Shown: positions 1 through 6,056 of the stretch, one piece after another | How the letters are laid out: each line of letters begins with the position of its first letter | Numbering within the stretch: the first letter of the stretch is position 1 | Assembly (NCBI GenBank): GCA_002403895.1 | Contig: DHIQ01000173.1 | Coordinates: 15,255-23,402, forward strand | Length of the DNA stretch: 8,148 bases | DNA from: Candidatus Neomicrothrix sp. UBA4742 | GTDB lineage: Bacteria; Actinomycetota; Acidimicrobiia; Acidimicrobiales; Acidimicrobilacustridaceae | Reading direction: 5' to 3' | Program-made: the position numbers and the translations under genes | Notes under the pieces: generated by a model | The model's database searches: none | The model's input: only the letters and a program-made list of their open reading frames with translations | What the model was told of the DNA's origin: nothing

Positions 1-923
1 TGCCGATGTTCCACTGCAACGGGTGGGGTATGCCCTACGCCCTGACGGGCATGGGGGTGCGCCACGTCGTGTTGCGCAAAGTCGACGGTGCCGAGATTCT
101 GCGCCGGGTCGAGGCCGAAGGCGTCACGTTGCTGTGCGGCGCCCCGGCTGTGGTGGGCATGATCCTCGACGCCGCCGCCATCTGGGACGGGCCGATCCCC
201 GGCGCGGGCCGCACCCGGATGGTGGTGGCCGGTGCGCCGCCGCCGACCCGCACCATCGAGCGGGTCGAGGCCGAGCTCGGCTGGGAGTTCATCCAGATCT
301 ACGGGTTGACCGAGACCGCCCCGCTGCTCACCATCAACCGGACCCGCCAGGAGTGGGACGAGCTGGCTCCGGCCGACCGGGCGGCCCAGCTTGGCCGGGC
401 CGGGGTGCCGGCGCTGGGGGTCACGCTGGCGACGGACGAGTCCGGGGAGGTCCTGGCCCGTTCCAACGTGGTCCTCGAGGGCTACTGGGACCAGCCCGAG
501 GCCACCGCCGACGCCTTGGCGGACGGCTGGTTCCACACCGGTGACGGTGGGTTCATCGACGATGACGGCTACCTCACCATCGCCGACCGCAAGAAGGACG
601 TGATCATCTCCGGTGGCGAAAACGTCTCGTCCATCGAGGTGGAGGATCGGCTCTTCTCCCACCCGGCCGTGGCCGAAGTGGCCGTGATCGGCGTCCCCGA
701 CGAGAGGTGGGGCGAGACGATCATGGCCCTCGTCGTGCTCACCGAAGGCCAGCAGGTGACCGAGGCCGAGTTGATCGAACACACCCGTGGGCAGCTGGCG
801 CACTACAAATGTCCGACCCGCATCGAGTTCCGCGACGAGTTGGACCGGACCGCCACCGGCAAGCTCCAGAAGTACAAGCTGCGCGCCCCCTACTGGGAGG
901 GGCGCGAGAAACTCGTCAACTGA
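1..923 (+). CDS. Acyl-CoA synthetase (AMP-binding, FadD-like), C-terminal part; 5' end outside window
   Basis: This enzyme would activate a carboxylic or fatty acid to its acyl-CoA through an acyl-adenylate, using ATP and CoA in the cytoplasm. The reading frame is open to the left edge, and a Pro codon (3-5) precedes the first visible Met, giving the family's PMFHCNGW motif. The Met at 6 is therefore internal, and roughly the N-terminal 40-45% is missing. Counting from that Met, YGLTETAP (99-106) is the A5 adenylate motif. FHTGD (176-180) holds the Asp that binds the ribose. ADRKKDVI and SGGENVSS (193-209) form the hinge and A8 region. TATGKLQK (282-289) carries the A10 catalytic Lys (K286). 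The HCNGW form is typical of medium- or long-chain ligases, but the substrate cannot be read from this. It ends in TGA at 921-923, 43 nt before the ABC-F gene on the same strand, so cotranscription is plausible. Family is certain; chain length is not. Confidence 0.93.
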   Translation, partial: PMFHCNGWGMPYALTGMGVRHVVLRKVDGAEILRRVEAEGVTLLCGAPAVVGMILDAAAIWDGPIPGAGRTRMVVAGAPPPTRTIERVEAELGWEFIQIYGLTETAPLLTINRTRQEWDELAPADRAAQLGRAGVPALGVTLATDESGEVLARSNVVLEGYWDQPEATADALADGWFHTGDGGFIDDDGYLTIADRKKDVIISGGENVSSIEVEDRLFSHPAVAEVAVIGVPDERWGETIMALVVLTEGQQVTEAELIEHTRGQLAHYKCPTRIEFRDELDRTATGKLQKYKLRAPYWEGREKLVN

Positions 924-966
924 ACCGAATAGGAACTGGGGGCACCACCGGCCACACTGGTCGGCC

Positions 967-2574
967 GTGTTACAGGTACGCGAGCTCGCCGTCGAAGTCG
1001 GAGGGGTGGTCACACTCGACCACGCCAGCTTCACCGTGCGCGCCGGCGACAAGGTGGGCATCACCGGGCGCAACGGCGCGGGCAAGACGTCATTGCTGCG
1101 GGTGCTGGCGGGCGACGAGGCGCCGTTCCGGGGCGTGGTGCAGGTCACCGGTGGTCTGGGCTACCTCTCCCAGGACCCTCGTATGGACGGGATTGACGAG
1201 CGGGCGTCGGCCCTGACCCACGTCATGTCCGGTCGCGGGTTCGACCAGGCCGCGGCCCGGCTCGAGAAGCTCCGCCTGGCCGTCGAAGAGCGGGCCTCCG
1301 ACGAGCGGATCGAGCGCTACACGCGTGCCGAGGAGCGCTTCCGGATGGACGGAGGCTACGCGGCCGAGAGCGAGGCCCATCGCCTCGCCGATGGCCTGGG
1401 ACTCGCCCCCGGCAGCCTCGAGCTTGCCCTCGGGTCGCTCAGCGGTGGCCAGCGCCGCCGGGTGGAGCTGGCCCGTATTCTGTTCGCCGGCAGCGAGGTG
1501 TTGCTCCTCGACGAGCCCACCAACCATCTGGATTCCGACGCCAAGGGCTGGCTGCTCGAGTACATCCGCCGCTATCGGGGGGCGTTGCTGGTGATCAGCC
1601 ACGACCTCGACCTGCTCGACGACGCCATCACCCGGGTGATCCACCTCGAGCGCCACGGCAACGAGGACACGGGAACGCTCACCGAGTACAAGGGCACCTA
1701 CAGCCGATATCTGGCCGGGCGCGAACGTGACGAGCAGCAGCTGGGCCGCCAGGCCGACCGTGAGCAGGCCGAGATCCACCGGCTCGCCAACCTCGCCGAT
1801 TCGATGCGGGGCCAGACCGCCAAGCGGGCCCGCACGGCCAAGTCCATCGACACCCGCGTGGCCAAACTGGAAAAGGTGGCAGTAGAAGGGCCGGCCAAGC
1901 GCCGTCAGCTGCACGTGCGCTTCCCGGAACCGCCGACGGCGGGTCGCACCGTCCTCGAGGTGGAGGACCTGGCCCGCTCCTATGGCCCGGTCGACGTGTT
2001 CGACTCGGTGTCGTTCACCGTCGAGCGGGGCGAGCGGCTCCTGGTCATGGGGTTGAACGGCGCCGGCAAGACGTCACTTCTGCGCATCCTGGCCGGCGTG
2101 GCCGCCGCGGATCTGGGGACGGTTCGCTACGGCCACCAGGTCGATCATGGCTACTACGCCCAGGAGCACGATCTGCTCGACCCGTCGCGATCGCTCATCG
2201 AGCAGATGCGTACCCACGCCACCATCCCCGATACCGAACTGCGCGGCCTGTTGGGCATGTTCGGACTGACGGGAGACACCGTGTTCCGTCCGTCGGGCAC
2301 GCTGTCGGGTGGGGAGAAGACCAAGTTGGTGCTCTCGCAACTGGTGGCCGGGCGCCACAACCTGCTCTTCCTCGACGAGCCCACCAACAACCTCGACCCC
2401 GGCTCCCGCGTGGCCACCGCCGAGGCCCTGGCGGCTTGGCCGGGAACCATGATCATCGTCAGCCACGACCGCGAGTTCGTCGAAGCGTTGCACCCTGATC
2501 GGGTGCTCACCATGCCCGAGGGCGATCTCGACTACTGGGACGAGGAACTGCTCGACCTGGTAGCGATGGCATGA
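967..2574 (+). CDS. ABC-F family ATP-binding protein (soluble tandem ABC ATPase)
   Basis: The 535-residue protein has two ABC ATPase domains and no membrane segment, as in ABC-F proteins that act on the ribosome. Domain 1 has Walker A GRNGAGKT (34-41), signature LSGGQ (158-162), Walker B VLLLDEPTNHLD (178-189) and the H-switch ISHD (210-213). Domain 2 has GLNGAGKT (362-369), LSGGE (446-450), LLFLDEPTNNLD (466-477) and VSHDREF (498-504). A basic, charged linker (about 240-315, rich in R/K/Q/E) corresponds to the ABC-F interdomain arm. Both catalytic Glu residues are present, so both sites look ATPase-competent. The only sensible start is GTG at 967. The open frame continues upstream into the preceding gene, but no other start codon lies in the gap, and the next GTG (1006) would delete the first beta strand. 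There is no Shine-Dalgarno sequence nearby; AGGA at 931-934 is too far. Whether it is a translation factor (EttA/Uup-like) or an antibiotic-resistance ABC-F cannot be told from sequence alone. Confidence 0.93.
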   Translation: MLQVRELAVEVGGVVTLDHASFTVRAGDKVGITGRNGAGKTSLLRVLAGDEAPFRGVVQVTGGLGYLSQDPRMDGIDERASALTHVMSGRGFDQAAARLEKLRLAVEERASDERIERYTRAEERFRMDGGYAAESEAHRLADGLGLAPGSLELALGSLSGGQRRRVELARILFAGSEVLLLDEPTNHLDSDAKGWLLEYIRRYRGALLVISHDLDLLDDAITRVIHLERHGNEDTGTLTEYKGTYSRYLAGRERDEQQLGRQADREQAEIHRLANLADSMRGQTAKRARTAKSIDTRVAKLEKVAVEGPAKRRQLHVRFPEPPTAGRTVLEVEDLARSYGPVDVFDSVSFTVERGERLLVMGLNGAGKTSLLRILAGVAAADLGTVRYGHQVDHGYYAQEHDLLDPSRSLIEQMRTHATIPDTELRGLLGMFGLTGDTVFRPSGTLSGGEKTKLVLSQLVAGRHNLLFLDEPTNNLDPGSRVATAEALAAWPGTMIIVSHDREFVEALHPDRVLTMPEGDLDYWDEELLDLVAMA

Positions 2575-2588
2575 CCCCCCGAACGGAT

Positions 2589-2612
2589 CTACCGCGGGTA
2601 TCGCGACGGTAG
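2589..2612. repeat. Inverted repeat CTACCG / CGGTAG (12-nt loop) after the ABC-F stop
   Basis: Perfect 6-nt arms CTACCG (2589-2594) and CGGTAG (2607-2612) lie 14 nt after the ABC-F stop codon. Inside them CGCG (2593-2596) can also pair with CGCG (2602-2605) around a GGTAT loop, so a longer bulged stem is possible. No U-tract follows. It could be a weak transcript end, an RNA-stabilising 3' stem, or an operator upstream of fumC. The structure is seen; the role is unknown. Confidence 0.3.
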
Positions 2613-2664
2613 CGAGGTGCGCTTGTACGTTCGCGGTTGGCGGGCCGACGCGCCGGGGTTTGGA

Positions 2665-2670
2665 TACCGT
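2665..2670 (+). promoter_or_regulatory. -10 element TACCGT for leaderless fumC transcript
   Basis: TACCGT matches the actinobacterial -10 form TANNNT. Exactly six bases separate it from the fumC ATG at 2677, so the usual distance from -10 to transcription start puts +1 on the A of the ATG. No Shine-Dalgarno sequence is convincing in the six intervening bases (CAGGGC). No clear -35 was recognised. Confidence 0.6.
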
Positions 2671-2676
2671 CAGGGC

Positions 2677-4104
2677 ATGGCCGACCGTGACCCAGCCGGG
2701 GACTTCCGTATCGAGCACGACTCCATGGGCGACGTCAGGGTCCCGGCGTCGTCTCGTTACGGCGCCCAGACGCAACGGGCGGTCGAGAACTTTCCTATCT
2801 CCGGGCTGACCATCGAGCCCCGCCTCATCCGGGCGTTGGCCCTCATCAAGGCCGAGGCGGCGCGGGTCAACGCCGCGCTGGACCAGGTCCCACAGGTCGA
2901 CGGGCCGACCGGGGAGGCGATCGCGGCGGCGGCCGAAGAGGTCGCGGCCGGCCGCTGGGACGACCAGTTCCCGGTCGACGTGTTCCAGACCGGGTCGGGC
3001 ACGTCGTCGAACATGAACGCCAACGAGGTCATCGCCTCGCTGGCCTCGGAACGGCTCGGGGCGGCGGGCTCGGTGCACCCGAATGATCAGGTGAACGCGT
3101 CGCAATCGTCCAACGACGTCTTCCCCTCCGCCGTGCACCTCGCCGCCACCGAGGCCATCGTGGTCGATCTCATCCCTGCGCTTGAACACCTCGAGCGCAG
3201 TCTCCGGGCCAAGCAGCACGAGTTCGCCGACGTAGTGAAATCCGGCCGTACCCACCTGATGGATGCCACGCCGGTGATGCTCGGTCAGGAGTTCGGTGGC
3301 TACGCCTCGCAGGTCGCCCAGGCCATCGAGCGTCTCCGCGACGCGCTGGGGCGCATCGGCGAGCTGCCGCTGGGGGGCACGGCCGTCGGGACGGGAATCA
3401 ACGCCCCGCCCGAGTTCGCGCCCCGGGTCATCGCCGCGCTGGTCGAGCGCACCGCGCTTCCGTTGCACGAGGCGCAGGATCATTTCGCCGCCCAAGGCGC
3501 GCGCGACGGTCTGGTGGAGGCGTCTGGCGTGGTGCGGGGCGTGGCGGTGGCCCTCATCAAGATCGCCAACGACCTGCGCTGGATGGGCAGCGGTCCGCGC
3601 ACCGGGCTCGGCGAGATTGTCATCCCCGACCTGCAACCGGGCAGCTCGATCATGCCGGGCAAGGTCAACCCGGTGATCCCGGAGGCGGTCACCCAGGTCG
3701 GGGCGCAGGTGCTGGGCAACGATGTGGCTGTGGCCTTCGGAGGAACCCAGGGCGCGTTCGAACTCAACGTGTTCATGCCCATGATGGCTCGCAACCTGTT
3801 GGAGTCGATCCGGCTGTTGGCCAACGTGAGCGTGCTCTTTGCCGATCGTTGCATCGACGGCATCACCGCCAACGTCGAGCGGCTCAGGGGCTACGCCGAG
3901 TCGTCTCCGTCGATCGGGACGGCGTTGAACCCGGTCATCGGCTACGAGAAAGCGGCAGCGATCATCAAGGAATCGACGCGCTCAGGGCGCAGCATCCGTG
4001 AGTTGGTCCTGGCCGCGGGGCTCATGACCGACGAGGAGCTCGACCGCGTGCTCGACGTCGCGGCCATGACCCGTGGCGGCGTCACCGGTTCCGGGGAGCG
4101 TTAG
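2677..4104 (+). CDS. fumC: Fumarate hydratase class II (fumarase C)
   Basis: This enzyme catalyses reversible hydration of fumarate to L-malate in the TCA cycle, as a cytoplasmic homotetramer without an iron-sulphur cluster. The 475-residue length fits the class II family (E. coli FumC is 467). Visible conserved regions, in order, are [14 protein letters not shown] (105-118), HPNDQVN with following SQSSND (134-146), [11 protein letters not shown] (189-199, with the conserved His at 193) and the superfamily signature loop [11 protein letters not shown] (322-332) carrying the catalytic Ser. [14 protein letters not shown] (about 295-308) precedes the signature. The N-terminal [23 protein letters not shown] reads directly into the typical fumarase start, supporting ATG 2677 over GTG 2617. 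Aspartase is a related alternative, but the motif set and the GTGINAPP context favour fumarase. The TAG stop (4102-4104) overlaps the stop of the convergent gene. Confidence 0.95.
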   Translation: MADRDPAGDFRIEHDSMGDVRVPASSRYGAQTQRAVENFPISGLTIEPRLIRALALIKAEAARVNAALDQVPQVDGPTGEAIAAAAEEVAAGRWDDQFPVDVFQTGSGTSSNMNANEVIASLASERLGAAGSVHPNDQVNASQSSNDVFPSAVHLAATEAIVVDLIPALEHLERSLRAKQHEFADVVKSGRTHLMDATPVMLGQEFGGYASQVAQAIERLRDALGRIGELPLGGTAVGTGINAPPEFAPRVIAALVERTALPLHEAQDHFAAQGARDGLVEASGVVRGVAVALIKIANDLRWMGSGPRTGLGEIVIPDLQPGSSIMPGKVNPVIPEAVTQVGAQVLGNDVAVAFGGTQGAFELNVFMPMMARNLLESIRLLANVSVLFADRCIDGITANVERLRGYAESSPSIGTALNPVIGYEKAAAIIKESTRSGRSIRELVLAAGLMTDEELDRVLDVAAMTRGGVTGSGER

Positions 4105-4589
4105 CCCATCGCCGGTGAACCGGCGAAGGGCATCGGGTCACCGGCGGCCGGGATGACCGGTCGAGCCCAACTCATCCGGAGCGAGAGGTTCTCGGCCACG
4201 GCCCGCCATTGCTGCGGATCCCATCCCTGCGCCTCGGCCTCGATGGCGTGATGCTGGTTGAGGTGCACGATGGCGGGGAGCGATTCGAGCCCAAGGGCCT
4301 TGATGGCGGTGCGGTCCGCGTCGGTGAAGGCCAGGAACTCCTGGGTCAGCGGCCCGAGGAACTGACGCGAGTCGGCCTCATCGGCGGCCACCAAGAACGC
4401 CACCCGGCAGTCAGCGCCGGCGTAGCCTCGCAGGATCCGAGTGGCGGTTTCGAGGATCCACGAGCTCTCGTACGTGTAGGGATCCAGCGCGACCACGGCG
4501 AGGTGGAACATCGTCGTCCATTCGGCCACGGTGCGGGACTCCCGGCCGAGCGGGGACAGGACGAGCTCGGCGGGGACGTCGGTTGTCAC
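4101..4589 (-). CDS. Thioredoxin-fold-like protein without CxxC (hypothetical)
   Basis: The 162-residue soluble protein resembles the thioredoxin superfamily by layout. A beta strand [17 protein letters not shown] (about 28-44) sits where a redox CxxC would normally follow, then a helix (ILETATRIL), a strand [13 protein letters not shown], and [10 protein letters not shown] (101-110) resembling the cis-proline segment. The CxxC position is DPYTYESSW, and the only cysteine is C61, so it is not expected to be a dithiol oxidoreductase. No signal peptide is seen. The chosen start is GTG at 4589-4587, which follows a -10 box TACGTT by seven bases; the longer frame from 4628 would include that box. 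It converges on fumC, with stops TAA (4103-4101) and TAG (4102-4104) interlocked. The coding region is secure, the fold tentative and the function unknown. Confidence 0.75.
   Translation of the reverse strand: MTTDVPAELVLSPLGRESRTVAEWTTMFHLAVVALDPYTYESSWILETATRILRGYAGADCRVAFLVAADEADSRQFLGPLTQEFLAFTDADRTAIKALGLESLPAIVHLNQHHAIEAEAQGWDPQQWRAVAENLSLRMSWARPVIPAAGDPMPFAGSPAMG
4109..4126. terminator. GC-rich hairpin just past the fumC stop, possible bidirectional terminator
   Basis: A perfect stem TCGCCGG (4109-4115) / CCGGCGA (4120-4126) closes a TGAA tetraloop, four bases after the fumC TAG. It also encodes the final residues of the minus-strand gene, so it would form in both transcripts. Neither side has a U-run, so it is not a canonical intrinsic terminator. 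A terminating or RNA-end-protecting role is inferred from strength and position between two convergent genes. Confidence 0.4.
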
Positions 4590-4596
4590 GGCGCAG

Positions 4597-4602
4597 AACG
4601 TA
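4597..4602 (-). promoter_or_regulatory. -10 element TACGTT for leaderless minus-strand gene
   Basis: Read on the minus strand, TACGTT (TANNNT) is followed by seven bases, CTGCGCC, and then the GTG start at 4589. This spacing places transcription start at or one base before the start codon. No Shine-Dalgarno sequence lies in the gap. This box is the main reason for preferring GTG 4589 over the upstream in-frame GTG at 4628. Confidence 0.55.
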
Positions 4603-4609
4603 GCGCGGC

Positions 4610-4615
4610 TAGCTT
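4610..4615 (+). promoter_or_regulatory. Candidate -10 element TAGCTT for the DUF2269-type gene
   Basis: TAGCTT fits TANNNT and lies 51 bases before the ATG at 4667, so it would give a transcript with a leader of about 45 nt that includes the Shine-Dalgarno sequence. It sits only seven bases from the divergent minus-strand -10 box (4597-4602), so the two promoters would be back to back. No convincing -35 is visible. Confidence 0.3.
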
Positions 4616-4656
4616 CACGGGAGCACACTCATCCAGCGGGTTCCCGGAAAGATCGC

Positions 4657-4661
4657 GGAGG
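4657..4661 (+). promoter_or_regulatory. Shine-Dalgarno GGAGG for the DUF2269-type gene
   Basis: GGAGG sits five bases before ATG 4667. It is the only strong, well-placed ribosome binding site before any start in the window. It fixes this start and sets this gene apart from its leaderless-looking neighbours. Confidence 0.75.
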
Positions 4662-4666
4662 CAGCC

Positions 4667-5134
4667 ATGCTCTTACCAGATCTCAGCTCGGTGGGGTACA
4701 AGATCGTCCTGCTGCTCCACATCGTGTTCGTCGTGGCGGCGTTCGGTGGCTTGTTCGCGACGCCGATGCTCGTCCGAGCCGGCCGGGCGGCGGGGTCGGG
4801 AAAGGCGGTCGCCAGCGGCACGGTGGCCTACATCCAGCGCATCGCCGTGCCCAGCCTCCTGCTGGCCGGCATCTTCGGCATCGGTCTGGTCAGCATGAGC
4901 AAACCGGAGGGGTCGGACACGGCGCGGTGGACCTTCAGCCAGGGATGGGTGAGCGGCGCGCTGGTGCTGTGGATCGTCCAGGTGATCATCTACCTGGCAT
5001 TGCTGCTGCCCGCCGAGCGCAAGTTGGCCGAGGGCGATGAGGCCGCGGCCAAGCGGGTCCCCATGTTCACCGGCATCCTGCATCTGCTACTCCTGGTGCT
5101 CATCTACCTCATGGTGTTCAAGCCCGGCAGCTGA
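4667..5134 (+). CDS. Small integral membrane protein, DUF2269-like
   Basis: The 155-residue hydrophobic protein has four predicted membrane helices at about 11-34, 56-77, 93-115 and 132-151. They are separated by short polar loops: a basic one after helix 1 (VRAGRAAGSGKA), SKPEGSDTARWTF between 2 and 3, and PAERKLAEGDEAAAKR between 3 and 4. A histidine in helix 1 (H18, in LLHIVFVV) followed by a small-residue stretch (AAFGG) resembles the DUF2269 family of predicted membrane proteins; another His (H139) begins the core of helix 4. There is no signal peptide beyond helix 1 and no catalytic motif. The start is supported by GGAGG five bases upstream. It is divergent from the thioredoxin-like gene. 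Biochemical role is unknown; membrane location is confident, the family name less so. Confidence 0.8.
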   Translation: MLLPDLSSVGYKIVLLLHIVFVVAAFGGLFATPMLVRAGRAAGSGKAVASGTVAYIQRIAVPSLLLAGIFGIGLVSMSKPEGSDTARWTFSQGWVSGALVLWIVQVIIYLALLLPAERKLAEGDEAAAKRVPMFTGILHLLLLVLIYLMVFKPGS

Positions 5135-5151
5135 CCCCGGGGCCACGACCA

Positions 5152-5169
5152 AGCCGGCCTTCACCGGCT
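5152..5169 (+). terminator. Hairpin AGCCGG / CCGGCT after the DUF2269-type gene
   Basis: Perfect 6-nt arms AGCCGG (5152-5157) and CCGGCT (5164-5169) enclose the loop CCTTCA, 17 nt after the TGA stop. What follows is G/C-rich (GAGGGCCC) with no U-run. A transcript end here would suit the independent promoter of the next gene, but termination is only inferred. Confidence 0.35.
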
Positions 5170-5192
5170 GAGGGCCCGCCGCGCCTGCGGGG

Positions 5193-5198
5193 TAACGT
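5193..5198 (+). promoter_or_regulatory. -10 element TAACGT for the IF-2B-like gene
   Basis: TAACGT (TANNNT) ends eight bases before ATG 5207, so transcription would begin at or one to two bases before the start codon. The intervening CGGGAGCG contains GGGAG, which is too close to the ATG to act as a normal Shine-Dalgarno sequence. Leaderless or nearly leaderless initiation is the simplest reading. Confidence 0.5.
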
Positions 5199-5206
5199 CG
5201 GGAGCG

Positions 5207-6010
5207 ATGCACCCCATCGAGCGCCTCCGCTACGTCGCCCGCGCCTCGGGCGCACCCCAGAGCGCCCTTGTTCAGGAAACGGCAGCGGCCCTGGCCAGCT
5301 TCGGGTCGGACCCGCAGGGCCTGGTCACCGCCTGTCGGCGCATCGTGTCGCGTCAGCCGACGTCGGGCCCGTTGCTCTGGTTTGCGGCGCGGGTGCTCAC
5401 TGCCGGCGATCCAGCTAACGAGATCTGGGTGGCGGCCGGTGAGGTCCAGGCCGATCGCACCACGGCGGAGCTGGCCTTGGCCCTGCCCGACGGGGCCACG
5501 GTGACGGTGCTGGGCTGGCCCGACGACATCGGCGACGCTCTTCCCCGCCGGGGCGACATCGAGGTGCTGGCCATCGACACCAGAGGCGAGGCCTCGGGCT
5601 TCGTGAGCCGGCTGTGGCAGGCCGACCTGGAAGCCACCGACGTGGCTCAGCAAGGCCTCGGGGCAGGGGTAGCAGCCAGCGATCTGGTTTTGCTCGAGTC
5701 ACCAGCGATCGGTCCGACCGCGTTCTTGTCGGTGAGCGGGGCCCGGGCGGCGGCGGCGGTGGCCCACCATGCCGGGGTGCCCGTGTGGCTGGTCGGCGGT
5801 GTCGGCCGGCTCCTGCCCACTCGGATGTTCGACGGGCTGCGCACCCGGGTGGAGCGGGGTGCCGAGCCGTGGGATGCCGACGACGAGTTCGTTCCGCTCG
5901 ATCTGGTCGACCGAGTGGTCGGCCCCCGAGGCCCCGAGACGGTCGCCGATGCTCTGGCTCGCATCGACTGTCCCGTGGCCCCCGAGCTGTTCCGGGGTGA
6001 CGTCTTCTGA
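5207..6010 (+). CDS. IF-2B-fold (eIF-2B alpha / MtnA-like) protein, probably non-isomerase
   Basis: The 267-residue protein reads like a compact member of the IF-2B family (eIF-2B subunits, methylthioribose-1-phosphate isomerase, ribose-1,5-bisphosphate isomerase). The N-terminal part is helical, with LVTACRRIVSRQPTSGPLLW (39-58) recalling the segment before the Rossmann-like domain. EVLAIDTRGEASG (119-131) matches the E-S/T-R-P-type strand-loop. ASDLVLLESPAIG (157-169) matches the family's DLVLVGADAVG strand. GARAAAAVAHHAGVPVWLVG (178-197) matches ALAAKHHGVPVYV, and FVPLDLVDRVVGPRG (228-242) matches the C-terminal PPELITAIITERG. In MtnA the GAD segment provides a catalytic Asp; here it is ESP (164-166), and the NKxGT motif is replaced by LSVSG (174-178). 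MtnA-type catalysis is therefore unlikely. No signal peptide is seen. Fold is moderately confident, substrate unknown. Confidence 0.7.
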   Translation: MHPIERLRYVARASGAPQSALVQETAAALASFGSDPQGLVTACRRIVSRQPTSGPLLWFAARVLTAGDPANEIWVAAGEVQADRTTAELALALPDGATVTVLGWPDDIGDALPRRGDIEVLAIDTRGEASGFVSRLWQADLEATDVAQQGLGAGVAASDLVLLESPAIGPTAFLSVSGARAAAAVAHHAGVPVWLVGGVGRLLPTRMFDGLRTRVERGAEPWDADDEFVPLDLVDRVVGPRGPETVADALARIDCPVAPELFRGDVF

Positions 6011-6022
6011 CTCTCGGCGGTG

Positions 6023-6049
6023 CTGACAGGTATGGCCGCCGGTTAGCGT
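6023..6049 (+). promoter_or_regulatory. Promoter of the PPOX gene: -35 CTGACA, -10 TAGCGT
   Basis: The -10 box TAGCGT (6044-6049) ends seven bases before ATG 6057, the spacing for a leaderless transcript. CTGACA (6023-6028) differs from the -35 consensus TTGACA by one base, but the spacer is 15 nt, shorter than optimal. The last bases of the -10 box plus the next G make an in-frame GTG (6048) that could be mistaken for the start codon. Confidence 0.55.
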
Positions 6050-6056
6050 GGCTGCC

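Larger units (their letters stand above)
2575..2676 (+). other. Intergenic gap between ABC-F and fumC
   Basis: This 102-nt stretch has no credible gene. The fumC frame stays open back to a GTG at 2617, but the extra 20 residues do not look like fumarase and would include the -10 box. It holds an inverted repeat just after the ABC-F stop (2589-2612) and the fumC -10 element (2665-2670). No T-run follows the repeat, so a classical intrinsic terminator is not visible. Confidence 0.6.

Noticed and set aside
1090..1914. 274-codon minus-strand open frame opposite the ABC-F gene
   Set aside because: It lies entirely antisense to Walker and signature motifs of the ABC-F gene and shows no family features of its own.
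967..2574. ABC-F as an antibiotic-resistance determinant
   Set aside because: No resistance neighbours or long leader are present, and the linker cannot be classified by eye; a generic ABC-F call is all that can be supported.
2074..3636. 520-codon minus-strand open frame across the ABC-F end and fumC start
   Set aside because: It is antisense to two clearly conserved genes and spans their junction. Its translation is rich in R, G, H and D with no recognisable motif, as expected from high G/C at third codon positions.
5207..6010. IF-2B-like gene called as mtnA (methylthioribose-1-phosphate isomerase)
   Set aside because: It is shorter than usual MtnA, lacks the GAD catalytic Asp and NKxGT motif, and has no methionine-salvage neighbours.
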